A stretch of 64,000 bases of DNA from positions 1 to 64,000 of the forward strand of contig JADDMT010000018.1 in NCBI GenBank assembly GCA_021401465.1, read 5' to 3'. A program made the translations under genes and the position numbers. The notes beneath the pieces are model-generated. The model ran no database searches, had not been told where the DNA came from, and was given only the letters and a program-made list of their open reading frames with translations. Positions within the stretch are counted from its first letter, which is position 1. Each line of letters opens with the position of its first letter. This document shows positions 10,021-20,485 of this stretch, one piece after another. Source of the stretch: Teratosphaeria epicoccoides (taxonomy: Eukaryota; Ascomycota; Dothideomycetes; Mycosphaerellales; Teratosphaeriaceae).

Positions 10021-13000
10021 ATGGCGTACGATCCGCATACGGCATATCAGCCTCCAGGGCGGCCGTATTATGCCCAGCGGCAGCAGGCTTCTGTGCAGAA
10101 TGCTTACGGCCACGACGGTGGGCGGCAGGAGCAGTATGGCGGGTATACGAATGGATACGAGCAGGACCACAACCAAGGATATGGACAGCAGCAGTATGGC
10201 GCCCAGCGAGACTATGATCAAGTGCATGATCAGCAGAATGAGCAGTATAACCAGTATGGCGAAAGCAATGGCTACGGGCAGAATAAAGGTCGTGATGAGG
10301 AGCAGAAGTACGACGACGGATATCGAGATGGTTACCGCAGGCCGGGTCGACAGCGGCGAGCTCCGCAGCAGCACGCTGATCGTCCCTATGACCCGAGATA
10401 CCAGCAGAGAGGAGGGAGGTCGGGCCCACAACCCAATGGTCGTCATCCACCCCAGCGTGCTCAACAGCCCGTGGACCAGGACTACGAGCAACGCGCGCCA
10501 ACCAACCAGCAAGGCTACCAAACGCAATCAAACAACCGCCAGGGACCCGCCGATTCACGAAATGGATACCACCAAAATGGCAACCAGCAGAGGCAACAAT
10601 CTCCTCGCAACGGCATGCACCAAGCAGGTCAGCAAGCAGTCCCGCCAGCCAATGACCAACGGTACCAGCAGGACCCTAGAGACGCCGGACCGAAGCGGCA
10701 AGATCATGATCGGCAGCCTGCAAGTCCTGCCTTGCAGCCACGAGCGCCAATTCAGGGTGTAGCACTCGGAGTTGATCCGCCTCCACAACAGCCCAGCGGG
10801 CCAAAGAAGCTGACAATGGCAGAGTGGAAAGCACAGGAAAAGGCAAAATTGCACGAAGCGAAATTGCCGGAGGTCATCCCGCAGGACAACGCGTTCCCAA
10901 CGTTCCCTGGAATGGAGAAAAAACCAAAGAAAAGTGATCGCACCGGAGGGACAAGTGCGATGAGCAATAGGTCGAGCGAAGATCCGCCACGCCCATCTGA
11001 ATCGAGCAGCCGTCCTGGCGAGCCATTGCAACCTGGTCAGAGGCCTGTTGCTAGCAGGAGTAATAGCCATCAGAATGGTGAGCTCTCGATCCCGTCGTCC
11101 AGTCAGCCAGCTGAAGCAAGACCGGGTTTGGATCGTAAGCCGTATTCATTCGAACCTTCAAGAGACGAAAGCCTCCCCCAACATGAGGCTCAGCAGAAGC
11201 ATTCCCTCGATTCGCGGACATCTGATCAAAGGCCAAGGCATCCGGCAGGAAGTGAGCCCAACATGAATCAGAGGCAGGCCCAAATGCAACCTATGGCTTA
11301 TCAGCAGCAGCAAAGCGGCCAGCGGAGGCCGGCGCAACTTCAGAGCTCTAGATCATCACCCGACGACATGCAGCGAACTCGCATGCATCCTGTACAACAG
11401 CAGTTCCCTCGCAACAATGGCAACGCGCCAGTGCAAAGCTACAACAACGGCCCTCGAAACTTCGCAAATCAGCATGCTGGTCCGGACTCTTTCGCTAACC
11501 GCCCAAGCACGGCTCAGGATACGCCAGGCAGAAGGCCGGGATGTATGCAAAGTCTGCCACTGCACCAGCTATCGAGATCCCAGACTGCGCCGAACGACAA
11601 CGGCGACGCGGCTTGGCAACCACCTCCAAAAGCGTACACGCCAGCTCCAATGAGCAACAATCAAAAGAGTCTCGGTGATGTGCACGCTGGCTATGGAGCA
11701 GAGCCGCTGACTCCTGCAAAATCGCGCGAAGAAGAGATCGAGTCAGAGATGCCCGACTTCGACAGTGCGGCACCATCTCAAACTTCGATGCTCCACAAGC
11801 GTGGTCAGAATGCTGGTCGAAATGCGACTCATGTTCTTATGGGAGCTCCAACTCCTATGGCTCAGCATCAGGCTATGGCGCCTCTGCACAACCACCCGCG
11901 TAGACCGCAGGAGCAAGAACATCTCCGACAGACTCCGTCAACAGGGAATGGAGGTTTTGAATTCGGGGTGCCACAATCCCGACCACCGCCACAGCAATAT
12001 CAATACGAAGATCCGCGACAAGAGCCACGTCAGAGACAGTTCTCTGGAGACTCTGGGTATGGCAACGGTGCAGTGCAAGCACCGCCGCGGCCGTCCTATG
12101 TCGATCAGGCACCACGTGTTTCTATGGACGAAACTTACCAGGTGCCATACCGTCAAGGGCCACCGCAGCAAGGACGGCCTCCGCAGTCACAACGGTCTGG
12201 TTCAAACGGCCTGCCGCCTAGAATGCGGCAGCAGCAGCGTCCATTCATGGGTCGGAACTATTCTGGCGCCACGATCCAAACCACGTTCTCAGAGCCTGTC
12301 ATGCAAAGAATAGGAAGTGGTACTCCAACGCGATCAGGTATGGCGCAGCCGCCAATGAGTGCAAGTATCAATAACGTACCATTGTCACCTCACGGATCGA
12401 GTCCGCAAGATCGCGCACACAACCCCGACGCTCTACCGGCGCATCCCACGCCTGTGCGGCCTGGCCTTATACAGGGCGGTGCGCCGCAGCCGTCGAAACC
12501 ACCGCCAGTTCGCAACTACAGCCAACAGTCTGCTTCCTCACCTTCACAAGCTCGGGAACCATGCTTCGACTCCGCAAAGCCGGTCACGGTCGCCGAACTA
12601 GAACAATTCCGTGTGGCGGCAGATGCAAATTCAGGCAGCCCCAAGACTCAATTCGCATATGCCAAGAAGCTCGTTGAGGCCTCGACCGTCCTCGCATCTG
12701 ACGATGGACGTGCAGATCCAAAGACTCAAGCCAAGAATCGCGAGCGCTACATTACCGATGCCCACAAACGGATCAAGAAGCTCGTCTCCCAAGGTTATCC
12801 CGAGGCTCAATTCTACCTGGCCGACTGCTACGGCCAAGGCTCCCTAGGTCTCGAACCTGACCCCAAAGAAGCTTTCAATCTCTATCAAGCTGCTGCGAAA
12901 GCTGGACACGCGGCGGCGGCATACAGGACCGCTGTGTGCTGTGAGATGGGGCCTGACGACGGCGGCGGCACACGCAAAGACTTCGCGAAAGCTGTGCAAT

Positions 13001-13808
13001 GGTATCGCCGTGCTGCAGTACTTGGAGATGCCGCGGCCATGTACAAGGTGGGTATGATCTCGTTGAAGGGCTTACTGGGCGAGAAGAGAAACTTGGCGGA
13101 CGCTAGTAATTGGCTGAAGCGTGGGGCCGAGAGAGCGGATAAGGACAACCCGCATGCGCTGCATACGCTCGCCACACTCCACGAAGCGAGCAATACGGAT
13201 CCGGAGGTGCGAAGCAAGATCGCTATCGATGAAGCGTACGCTCTCTCACTGTTCCAGCAAGCTGCGGGCCTAGGCTTTAAGACCTCGCAATTCCGGCTCG
13301 GACAGGCGTACGAGTATGGCTCGCTAGGTCTTACTATTGACAACCGCGCTTCGATCTCTTGGTATTCTAAGGCTGCGGCTCAAGGCGAGCACCAAGCTGA
13401 GCTTGCACTCAGTGGGTGGTATTTGACGGGCGCGGAAGGCATTCTCGGGCAGAACGACACGGAAGCGTATCTTTGGGCACGTAAGGCAGCAAGTAGCGAG
13501 CCACCGTTGGCTAAAGCGATGTTTGCGATGGGATACTTCTCCGAGCAGGGAATTGGGTGCGCGGCGAATATCGATGAGGCGAAGAGGTGGTATGGGAGAG
13601 CTGCTTGTAAGTTCTGGACTCCTTCGTTCTTGTCAATTTTTGGTTGCGACTTTCTAACTGTTGGTGCGTTCCAGCGTACAAATTTCCAAAGGCAATGGAG
13701 AGACTGGAGGAGCTGCGGAGGAGTGGGAAGGCCAAGCCGGCAGCCGTCAACGGGAAGCTGACGAGAAAAGATCAAAAGAGGGATGAGGCGGAGTGTGTTG
13801 TCATGTGA
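10021..13808 (+). CDS. Skt5/Chs4-like chitin synthase regulator with Sel1 repeats and CaaX box
   Basis: Exons 10021-13606 and 13675-13808 encode 1239 residues. The 68-nt intron (GTAAGT, branch CTAAC, CCAG) removes an in-frame run that would otherwise miss the true end. After splicing the C-terminus is ECVVM, a farnesylation (CaaX) box as in yeast Skt5/Chs4. The first ~850 residues are low-complexity, rich in Q, P, N, G and S. Residues ~855-1195 carry tandem Sel1-type repeats (AQFYLADCYGQGSLGL, AAAMYKVGMISLKGLLG, SQFRLGQAYEYGSLG). Skt5-type proteins recruit and activate chitin synthase III at growth sites and septa. Filamentous fungi carry several relatives, so the exact paralogue is not settled. 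Membrane attachment by prenylation is inferred from the box. Confidence 0.87.
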
Positions 13809-14101
13809 AGCGGCTGGGTAGCTGTGCTACTGCTGTTTTTCAGGAGTTCATGTGATATGAGTCGATGTTTATGAATTGACGGCAGGTGTATATAATATCT
13901 GCAGCAGTCCAGCCATTCTCAGGTCAATGTGGTGCCTCAGGTCAGATTTTTGAGAGGAGCTACGAGCTCTGCCGAATTCGCCGAAGGTCGGGAGCTGCTT
14001 CCAGAAGACAATTTGAAATGAATGCTTTCGATGATTGAACCCATCGTCGACTTCCTCTCCTCCTCCTCCCCTCACCTCGGCATCCTACAGAGCGCTTCGC
14101 G

Positions 14102-15771
14102 ATGATGTGCAGGGCGGTGCAGCGGAGCGCTCTTCGCAGCATCGCATCTCATGCAACGTTTCCGAGAGCTCTAGTATCCCCCGCAGCACAACAAGCGACT
14201 CGGGGCTTTTGTGTAACCACCACCACCAAAACCTTCGCCCTGTCGCCCTCCCAGAGACGCTCCTTCGGCTTTTCACCTCTTCAAGCATATCGCAGTCTTG
14301 CGACGACGAGTAAGATGGCGGCCAGCACGAGAACAGAGAGCGATGCTTTTGGTGAGATCCAGGTGCCCAGCGACAGGTATTGGGGAGCTCAGACGGAGAG
14401 GAGTTTAGAGAATTTCAAGATCAATCAGCCGCAGGACCGCATGCCGCCGCCAATTGTGAAGGCCTTTGGTGTGTTGAAGGGTGCGGCGGCCAAAGTCAAT
14501 GCGAAATTTGGGCTGGGTGAGACAATACATTACAGCGGGAAGCGAGTATGAACTGATGTTCTTTTCTGCGGACAGACCCAAAGTTATCCGAGGCCATTCA
14601 GCAAGCAGCCGCCGAAGTGGCATCGTTGAAGCTCATCGACCACTTCCCGCTTGTCGTCTGGCAGACCGGCTCCGGCACCCAGAGCAACATGAACGCCAAC
14701 GAAGTCATCTCCAACCGCGCCATTGAGATCCTGGGGGGCAAGATGGGCAGCAAGAAGCCCGTCCACCCCAACGACCACGTCAACATGTCCGCTTCATCCA
14801 ACGACACGTTCCCGACTGTTATGCACATTGCCGCTGTTTTGGAGTTCGAGGAGGTGCTTATCCCGAGCTTGAAGAACTTGAGGGATGCATTGGAGAAGAA
14901 GAGAGCGGCCTTTGAGAATATTATCAAGATTGGACGGACACACTTGCAGGATGCTACCCCTTTGACGCTGGGGCAGGAGTTCTCAGGCTACGTGGCTCAG
15001 CTGGACTACGGCATCGAGCGTCTGCAATCTGCCCTCCCGCGTCTACGATACCTGGCTCAGGGTGGTACAGCTGTTGGCACCGGTCTCAACACCTTCAAGG
15101 GCTTCGCAGAGGACATTGCAGCAGAGGTCAGCAGGTTGACCGGCCACGAGTTCAGAACGGCACCCAACAAATTTGAAGCATTGGCAGCGCACGACGCGAT
15201 CGTCGAGGCCCACGGACAAATCAATACAGTCGCGACTTCGCTCTTCAAGATTGCGCAGGACATCCGCTTCCTCGGCTCTGGCCCTCGGTGCGGTCTCGGC
15301 GAGCTCAAGCTGCCAGAGAACGAGCCGGGCTCGTCCATTATGCCAGGCAAAGTCAACCCGACGCAGTGCGAATCCATGACAATGCTGTGCACGCAGATCT
15401 TCGGTAACCAGGCGGCTGTCACATTCGCGGGATCGCAGGGCAACTTTGAGCTCAACGTTTTCAAGCCAGTCATGATTCGAAATCTGTTGCACAGCTCGAG
15501 ACTATTGTCGGATGGTATGGATTCGTTCAGGAAGAATCTGGTAGAGGGTTTGGAGGCGGACGAGCAGAAAATCGCATCTATCATGAAGGAGTCGCTCATG
15601 CTTGTCACATGTCTAAATCCGGTCATTGGATATGATATGGCAAGCAAGGTGGCGAAGAACGCGCACAAGAAGGGTTTGAGCTTAAAGGAGAGTGCGATGG
15701 AGTTGCAGGCTCTGAGCAATGAGGACTTTGATCGGGTAGTGAGGCCGGAATTGATGCTCAGACCTCGTTAG
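14102..15771 (+). CDS. FUM1: Fumarate hydratase, class II (mitochondrial/cytosolic)
   Basis: Exons 14102-14516 and 14576-15771 give 536 residues. The 59-nt intron begins GTGAGA and ends GACAG, restoring GLDPKLSEAI across the junction. Fumarase reversibly hydrates fumarate to malate in the TCA cycle. The class II signature GSSIMPGKVNP is at about residues 390-400, and the substrate-binding segments TGSGTQSNMNANE and SSNDTFPT are intact. The first ~70 residues are rich in R, S and A with no acids, a typical mitochondrial presequence. A second ATG at 14315 (residue 72, before AASTRTESD) lies exactly at the start of the conserved domain and could give a cytosolic form. Fumarase is dual-localised in yeast. 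Confidence 0.96.
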
Positions 15772-16764
15772 TCCGTAGATGCTGCATTAGAATTGTACCT
15801 GCTTGCTTAAGTTGGTACAACTTGCCTTAGCATCTGAGTAAACAAACAGACACTGCCTTCCAGACTAATTTGCGCTGTGCCACTTCCTCTTCGTCTACTA
15901 CATCGTCAGACTAGCACGCGCATATTCATCTCATATCAACAGATCAACAAGCAAACTTGCAGAGGACTTAAGAGCTCTCGTTGGGAAGCGCAAAGACAGA
16001 GTATGCGCAGGCACGTGTCGCTGTTAAGCCCGCGCTGATAATCGAGATGAAGATCAATGATAAATGCTAGCAAACACCAAAGAGCAAAAGGGGGGGAACG
16101 GAAAGGAAAGACTAGCATCGTAAGGCGAGAAGAGATAGGAGAAGCAGAAGGCATGCAAGCGTATGAAAGCAGCATCAAAATTACAAGTCCGTTTGAAGAC
16201 GCTCGATCTGGTCCGTCCGAGAATCGCTGAGGATTCGGACCTTATATGATGCCCAAACAGATCCCGGCTCCCACCGTATGTGAGCAAGATCGGCCCGCTC
16301 ACCAAGGTCGGATCGCGACAACAACCAGTCATCACCAGAGGAATTTGTCCCTGAACTACTTGATAGTCCTGCCAGCTTCCAGGCGATCAAGAGGAAGTCC
16401 ATTACTTCAGTGAAAGGCCTTTCCAGGGTCGCTGTTCCGTAGTTAGCATCAAGACATCAGAGTCCGGGCGGGTGTAAAGTTGAGAACATATGCCGAGTCG
16501 AACAAGCTGCACTTTGGATCAGGAGCGGCGGCGATTTTTGTCTCAACCTTGGGGTCTACGACATCACGATTGGTCCGGGCGTTCGGTCGCAGGACGTCCA
16601 CAGCGTCTGGTTGTCCCACCCGCGTGTCTCGCCAAGGTGGCATCGCCTTCATGTTGGCTTGATAACCATGCAGTACGGTAAGAGCGTGCGGCTGGCGAGT
16701 CCTGTAACCCTCCTTTGGTTGACTCTCGCATTTGAATTCCCTTCTGTAGTGAGGACTTCTAGCC
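15772..16764. other. No gene seen
   Basis: About 1 kb between fumarase and the next small secreted protein gene. It holds the fumarase 3' region, a short G-run near 16088, and no supported coding frame. Confidence 0.4.
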
Positions 16765-17344
16765 ATGCTCCTGACTAGCACCCTCCTGAGTTTCCTCCTT
16801 ATGCTCGCCAACGCATTCAGCTGGGTCGCCTACGAAACGTTCGGACGGTCCCTCCACCCCGTGTGGGAGGACTACGGGGGCGGCCGTCCGCAATTGGAGG
16901 GCAAGAAAAACCCTAGGGACTATGTGGATCAACGCTGCCTCTCTGGTCAAACACGACTGGCGCTGACTTTTATTTTTCTTGCGTTAAAAGCATTGCGCGG
17001 GCGACTTTGTACTGGTGGGTTGTTGTTATTCCGACAGGGGAGCGTGTCACAAGCAGGGCAACCCCGCGATTGAGTGTGATACGTCTCCGCTGTGTCCGGA
17101 GGGGGTGACGAAAGGGACGCAGGGCAAGACGCCGGGTTGTGTGAGTCTCCTGTTTCTTTCTGGCGACGGAGCGGATTTCGAGGGGAAAGGGGAGGGTGAG
17201 GGGAGCTAGGCTGACTTTGCTTCTCAGAAGGCGGATTGTTGTTCGACGACTACCGTACGTACAGTAGTGCGAATTCCCACATAGTTACTCACCGTAGTAC
17301 TGATCCGTCGGTCCATGTAGGGTTGGGGGATCCCGTGTCCATAG
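16765..17344 (+). CDS. Small secreted cysteine-rich protein, four exons
   Basis: The proposed exons are 16765-16923, 16991-17140, 17228-17254 and 17321-17344, giving 119 residues. The start is a clear signal peptide (MLLTSTLLSFLLMLANAFS). The mature part carries ten cysteines, mostly in exon 2 (GCCYSD, GACHKQGNPAIECD, PLCPEG, TPGC), then KADCC in a 27-nt exon 3 and IPCP in exon 4. Introns 2 (GTGAGT, GCTGAC branch, TCAG) and 3 (GTACGT, ACTGAT, GTAG) have strong signals. Intron 1 has a weak GTGGAT donor but a good GCTGAC branch and AAAAG acceptor, so the exon 1 end is uncertain. If exon 3 read on instead, the protein would end at 17284 with nine cysteines. All introns are phase 0. No family was recognised. 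Confidence 0.58.
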
Positions 17345-17743
17345 GAGAGTGACGGGGTTGCAGCAGGAGTGGGAGGAGGACGAGGTCAGGTGGGGTCAGT
17401 GGAGCACTTGGGAGGGTATGCACTTTTGTTCAGGTATGCGCGAGGATGACATGGGGATGTTGTTGATATATTTGCAGCTTAAGGTGATGGTCATGTTGAA
17501 GGAGCTGTATCGCTTGCTCGGCCGGCCGGAGACTTTCTGAGCTTACTCAACCTCACCTAGGAAAGTCTCCACAAACTCATCCACGATTTGATACCGAGTA
17601 GCACTTCTACAGTCGTACAGCATACACTCTGCTTTGCGCCCGTCATTTTGAAGTTGGTCTGCTGTTGCCAGAAACAATGCCTATGTAGCAAATCGCTGTC
17701 GATTACTCATCCGAATTCAAATCAAAAGAGTGCAAGGGCAGAT
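17345..17743. other. Short intergenic stretch
   Basis: It contains one purine-rich open run (17349-17540) without motifs or splice support. The end is the leader of the methyltransferase gene. No gene is claimed. Confidence 0.35.
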
Positions 17744-18757
17744 ATGAGTGCCTTCACAGAAGCAAATCGGAAAGCTTTCAAGTATGTCGTCGCGAAATAC
17801 AGAGATAGTCTAGAATGTGGTCAAATGACTAGGATTTCCACTAGCGACCTCGCGAGCACGTATTACGCAAAACCATGGCAGCAGAAGCTCTCGCGACAAG
17901 TCTCAGAAGCTTTGCAACAGCGCTTGCACTGGTTAGGGATAGATTGGAGTACCTCTGAAAGCAGGCGAGAAGGTGAGACATCATCGTTTGTTCCACAGAG
18001 AGAGATGCTGCATCTCTGCTAATGCTCAGTTCTTCTTAATGTCCAAGGACGCGAAGTCAGACTCCTGGACTACGCGTGTGGGACTGGCAACATTACGATG
18101 GCGCTGGGACCATACGTCAGCCAGATCCGGGGCATCGATGTCAGTGAAAGTATGGTCGATGAGTACAATCGCGCCGCACAATCTTCTGCTCTTAGACCGG
18201 ATCAAGCGCACGCGGTTGTCGGCGATCTAATTGCAGAGACGCCGAGTACTGCTTTTGAGAATTCGGAATGGTACAACTTCGATATCGCGGTTGTGGGACT
18301 CGGGTTTCACCACTTCGAGGATCCGGCTAGAGCTATCAAGCGCTTGACGGAACGCTTGAAGCCGGGCACAGGAGTGCTGGTCATTGTAGATTTCATCCCC
18401 TCGTCTCATGCACAGAATCAGCTCAACAATGGTCAAGTCTCGTCCTCGGCTGGGGACACGCCCGAAATGTCCCGCACGATTCACAAGGATGGTTTCTCGC
18501 ACGAGGAGATGGCACCGCTGTTCTTCGCGGCAGGCTTGGACGAATTCAGCTGGTCAGTCCTGGATGAGGATTCGGTAATGGAGTTGGCGAGCGGGACGAA
18601 AGCGAGAAGGGTATTCTTTGCAAGAGGACGGAAAGCTGGGACGGCTTGGCAGAAGTTGTGGGGATGGATGTCAGGGACAGCGGAGGGAGCAGGAAATCAG
18701 TTGCATGCGACGGTGAGGAGGGATGCGCCGGCGAAGACTTGGTCGGGATTTGGGTGA
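17744..18757 (+). CDS. Class I SAM-dependent methyltransferase
   Basis: Exons 17744-17781, 17845-17972 and 18048-18757 encode 291 residues. Splicing of intron 1 (63 nt, GTATGT) restores AFNDLASTYYAKPWQQKL, the usual N-terminal start of small UbiE-like methyltransferases. Intron 2 (75 nt, GTGAGA) restores REGREVRLLDYACGTGN. Motif I (LLDYACGTGN, about residues 60-69) binds S-adenosylmethionine. GIDVSESMVDEYN is motif II, and DIAVVGLGFHHFED and LKPGTGVLVIVDF are the later strands. The substrate cannot be told from sequence. No linked biosynthetic genes are present. There is no signal peptide, so it is probably cytosolic. Confidence 0.88.
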
Positions 18758-19261
18758 GGAAGAAATGGTGCAGACTGCAGAGATGCATGAGCTCGTCCTC
18801 GAGAAGTTACCAAATATCATATGACGACACAGAAAATAAAACCGACCACCGGCATTAGTTGCCAACTTTCATTCGCGCACTCAACTCCTAGACATGAATC
18901 CTCGATGTGGATCTGTTGTGTCGCGAGTCGCAGAAAGTACCAAATCCAGGCTGCCACACGAGCTTGCTCGAACGTATGATCCTGCCTTGTCATGCAGAAC
19001 GTCGTGCGAGTCTGCTCTGCAAGCAGCATGGCGCGTGTAGATGCGATAATGGTTGTCCTTGACGCCGTAACTCAGACTGGTGCGAAGCTAGTGCAGCCAC
19101 TATACTCAGTTGCCCAGGCGATGCCTCACGACTAACCTATGCGAATCAGACTCGAAGCCGTAGGTGCAGCGAGGACACCAATGCTATCTCATGATCAGAA
19201 CATGTTCCGGGACGCCCTTCATGACCGGGCGGCGTCGCTGCCTAGTCAGCAGAGATCGGCG
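18758..19261. other. Convergent intergenic region
   Basis: This is the 3' flank shared by the methyltransferase (plus) and TYW3 (minus). No coding frame or repeat is supported. Confidence 0.4.
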
Positions 19262-20111
19262 TCACGCCTGCTTCATCAATAGGTCTCGAAACCTCGCAGT
19301 CCTTTCGCGGTTGGCCGCGAATCTGTTATTTGCCACACCGATCAGAGTTCGAAGATAGTCCTCAGTGACCATGGCTTTGATCTCCGAATTCTCAGGGGTC
19401 GAGTCTGTGTACCCAATAATGCAGTCGAAGGCTAGGCCGGAGCTTCTGACGGCAATCATTGGCGTTGCTGGCTGGTGTTCATGACCCTTCAGTGAATCGA
19501 GAATGCCATTGATGCCACTTTCTCTGAAGCCTGCCTGAAGCGCTGCGGCGGCGGCGTGCTGGGCTGCTTGAAGGTTGGCTGTGAGGATGTGAAGGATCTG
19601 AGTGATGTGAGCGTCGTGAAACGATTCGTTGAGGAAGTAGAGTGTCATACTCTGCTGTTTAAAGGACACCGGATGGTGCGTCAGACGACCACGGAGCGCT
19701 TTGATCAGCCGAGGCGGGAGAGGCCTGACTTACCATGGGCTCGAATTTGAGATGCACAAACCTTGCCTCCTCGTCACTGGCGGATGGCGCAGAAAGTTCT
19801 GACGCGTTTGAAAGTCCAAATTGCTGATATATGCTACCCTTGGCCGACTCTTGGTGTATGGAGACGGGATCATGAGAAGTGAAGAGCCACAGACCGCCAC
19901 CTTTCGCAGCCTTGAAGCCTTCTAAGTACGCCACAAGTCGCCCGGCGCAGCTACTTGTTGTGGCATAGTCAGGCAGTCCATTGATATCGGTAATGAGCTG
20001 TTTTATGCCTTCGTCAACAGATCCTTTCGGGCTGAGGTCCTGATACTGTGCATCTGGAAGGTTGAGGTCAGCCAAAATCTTGGCTTTCCTGTCAGCGAAG
20101 ACTGCTGGCAT
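19262..20111 (-). CDS. TYW3: tRNA wybutosine-synthesising protein 3
   Basis: Exons 19734-20111 and about 19262-19651 (minus strand) give about 255 residues. TYW3 is the SAM-dependent methyltransferase of the wybutosine pathway that modifies G37 of tRNA-Phe. The diagnostic SSCAGR motif is near residue 53, followed by GGGLWLFTSHDP and KFEPM before the intron. After it come AGFRESGI, MIAVRSSGLAFDC and VTEDYLRTLIGVANNRF. The intron (about 82 nt) starts GTAAGT. The acceptor could be either of two CAG triplets, so exon 2 may begin three bases earlier. The start at 20111 fits MPAVFADRKAKILADL, the usual TYW3 beginning. It is divergent from the DUF2461 gene. Confidence 0.92.
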
Positions 20112-20485
20112 TGCGCTTCAGTTGCTCAAGAGCCACAGCTTTCTTCGTTCAAACTCAAGACAGAAAAGGATACCAGTGTCAGCGGTGTGATGGAAATTTG
20201 AATATTCCGACATCCCGGAAACTGGGAATCCGGCGCCTAACTCTGGCGCTAGACGCGTTAGGGACGAGCGGCCCGAGATACTTGGGCGCACGGTGAGGAG
20301 TTGATGGACGCCATCACGACTCGTGTTGAGAAGACGACGGATCGAAGCACGGAAGTACCGCGAAAGGTCAGACATCGATGAAAAAATTCGACCGCTAGCC
20401 ACCACAACAACAGATTTCGGGACCCTTTTGCAAGACCTGACTGCTCAGGACTGCGTGGTGGGAGCAGCCACAGGGTAATGCAGAT
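20112..20485. promoter_or_regulatory. Shared promoter between TYW3 and DUF2461 gene
   Basis: These 374 bases separate two divergently transcribed start codons (20111 minus, 20486 plus). They must hold both promoters and leaders. No specific motif could be assigned. Confidence 0.45.

Noticed and set aside
9568..10558. Long minus-strand frames over the start of the Skt5-like gene
   Set aside because: They are mirror images of the Q-rich coding sequence; the plus-strand frame has the domain, splice site and CaaX box.
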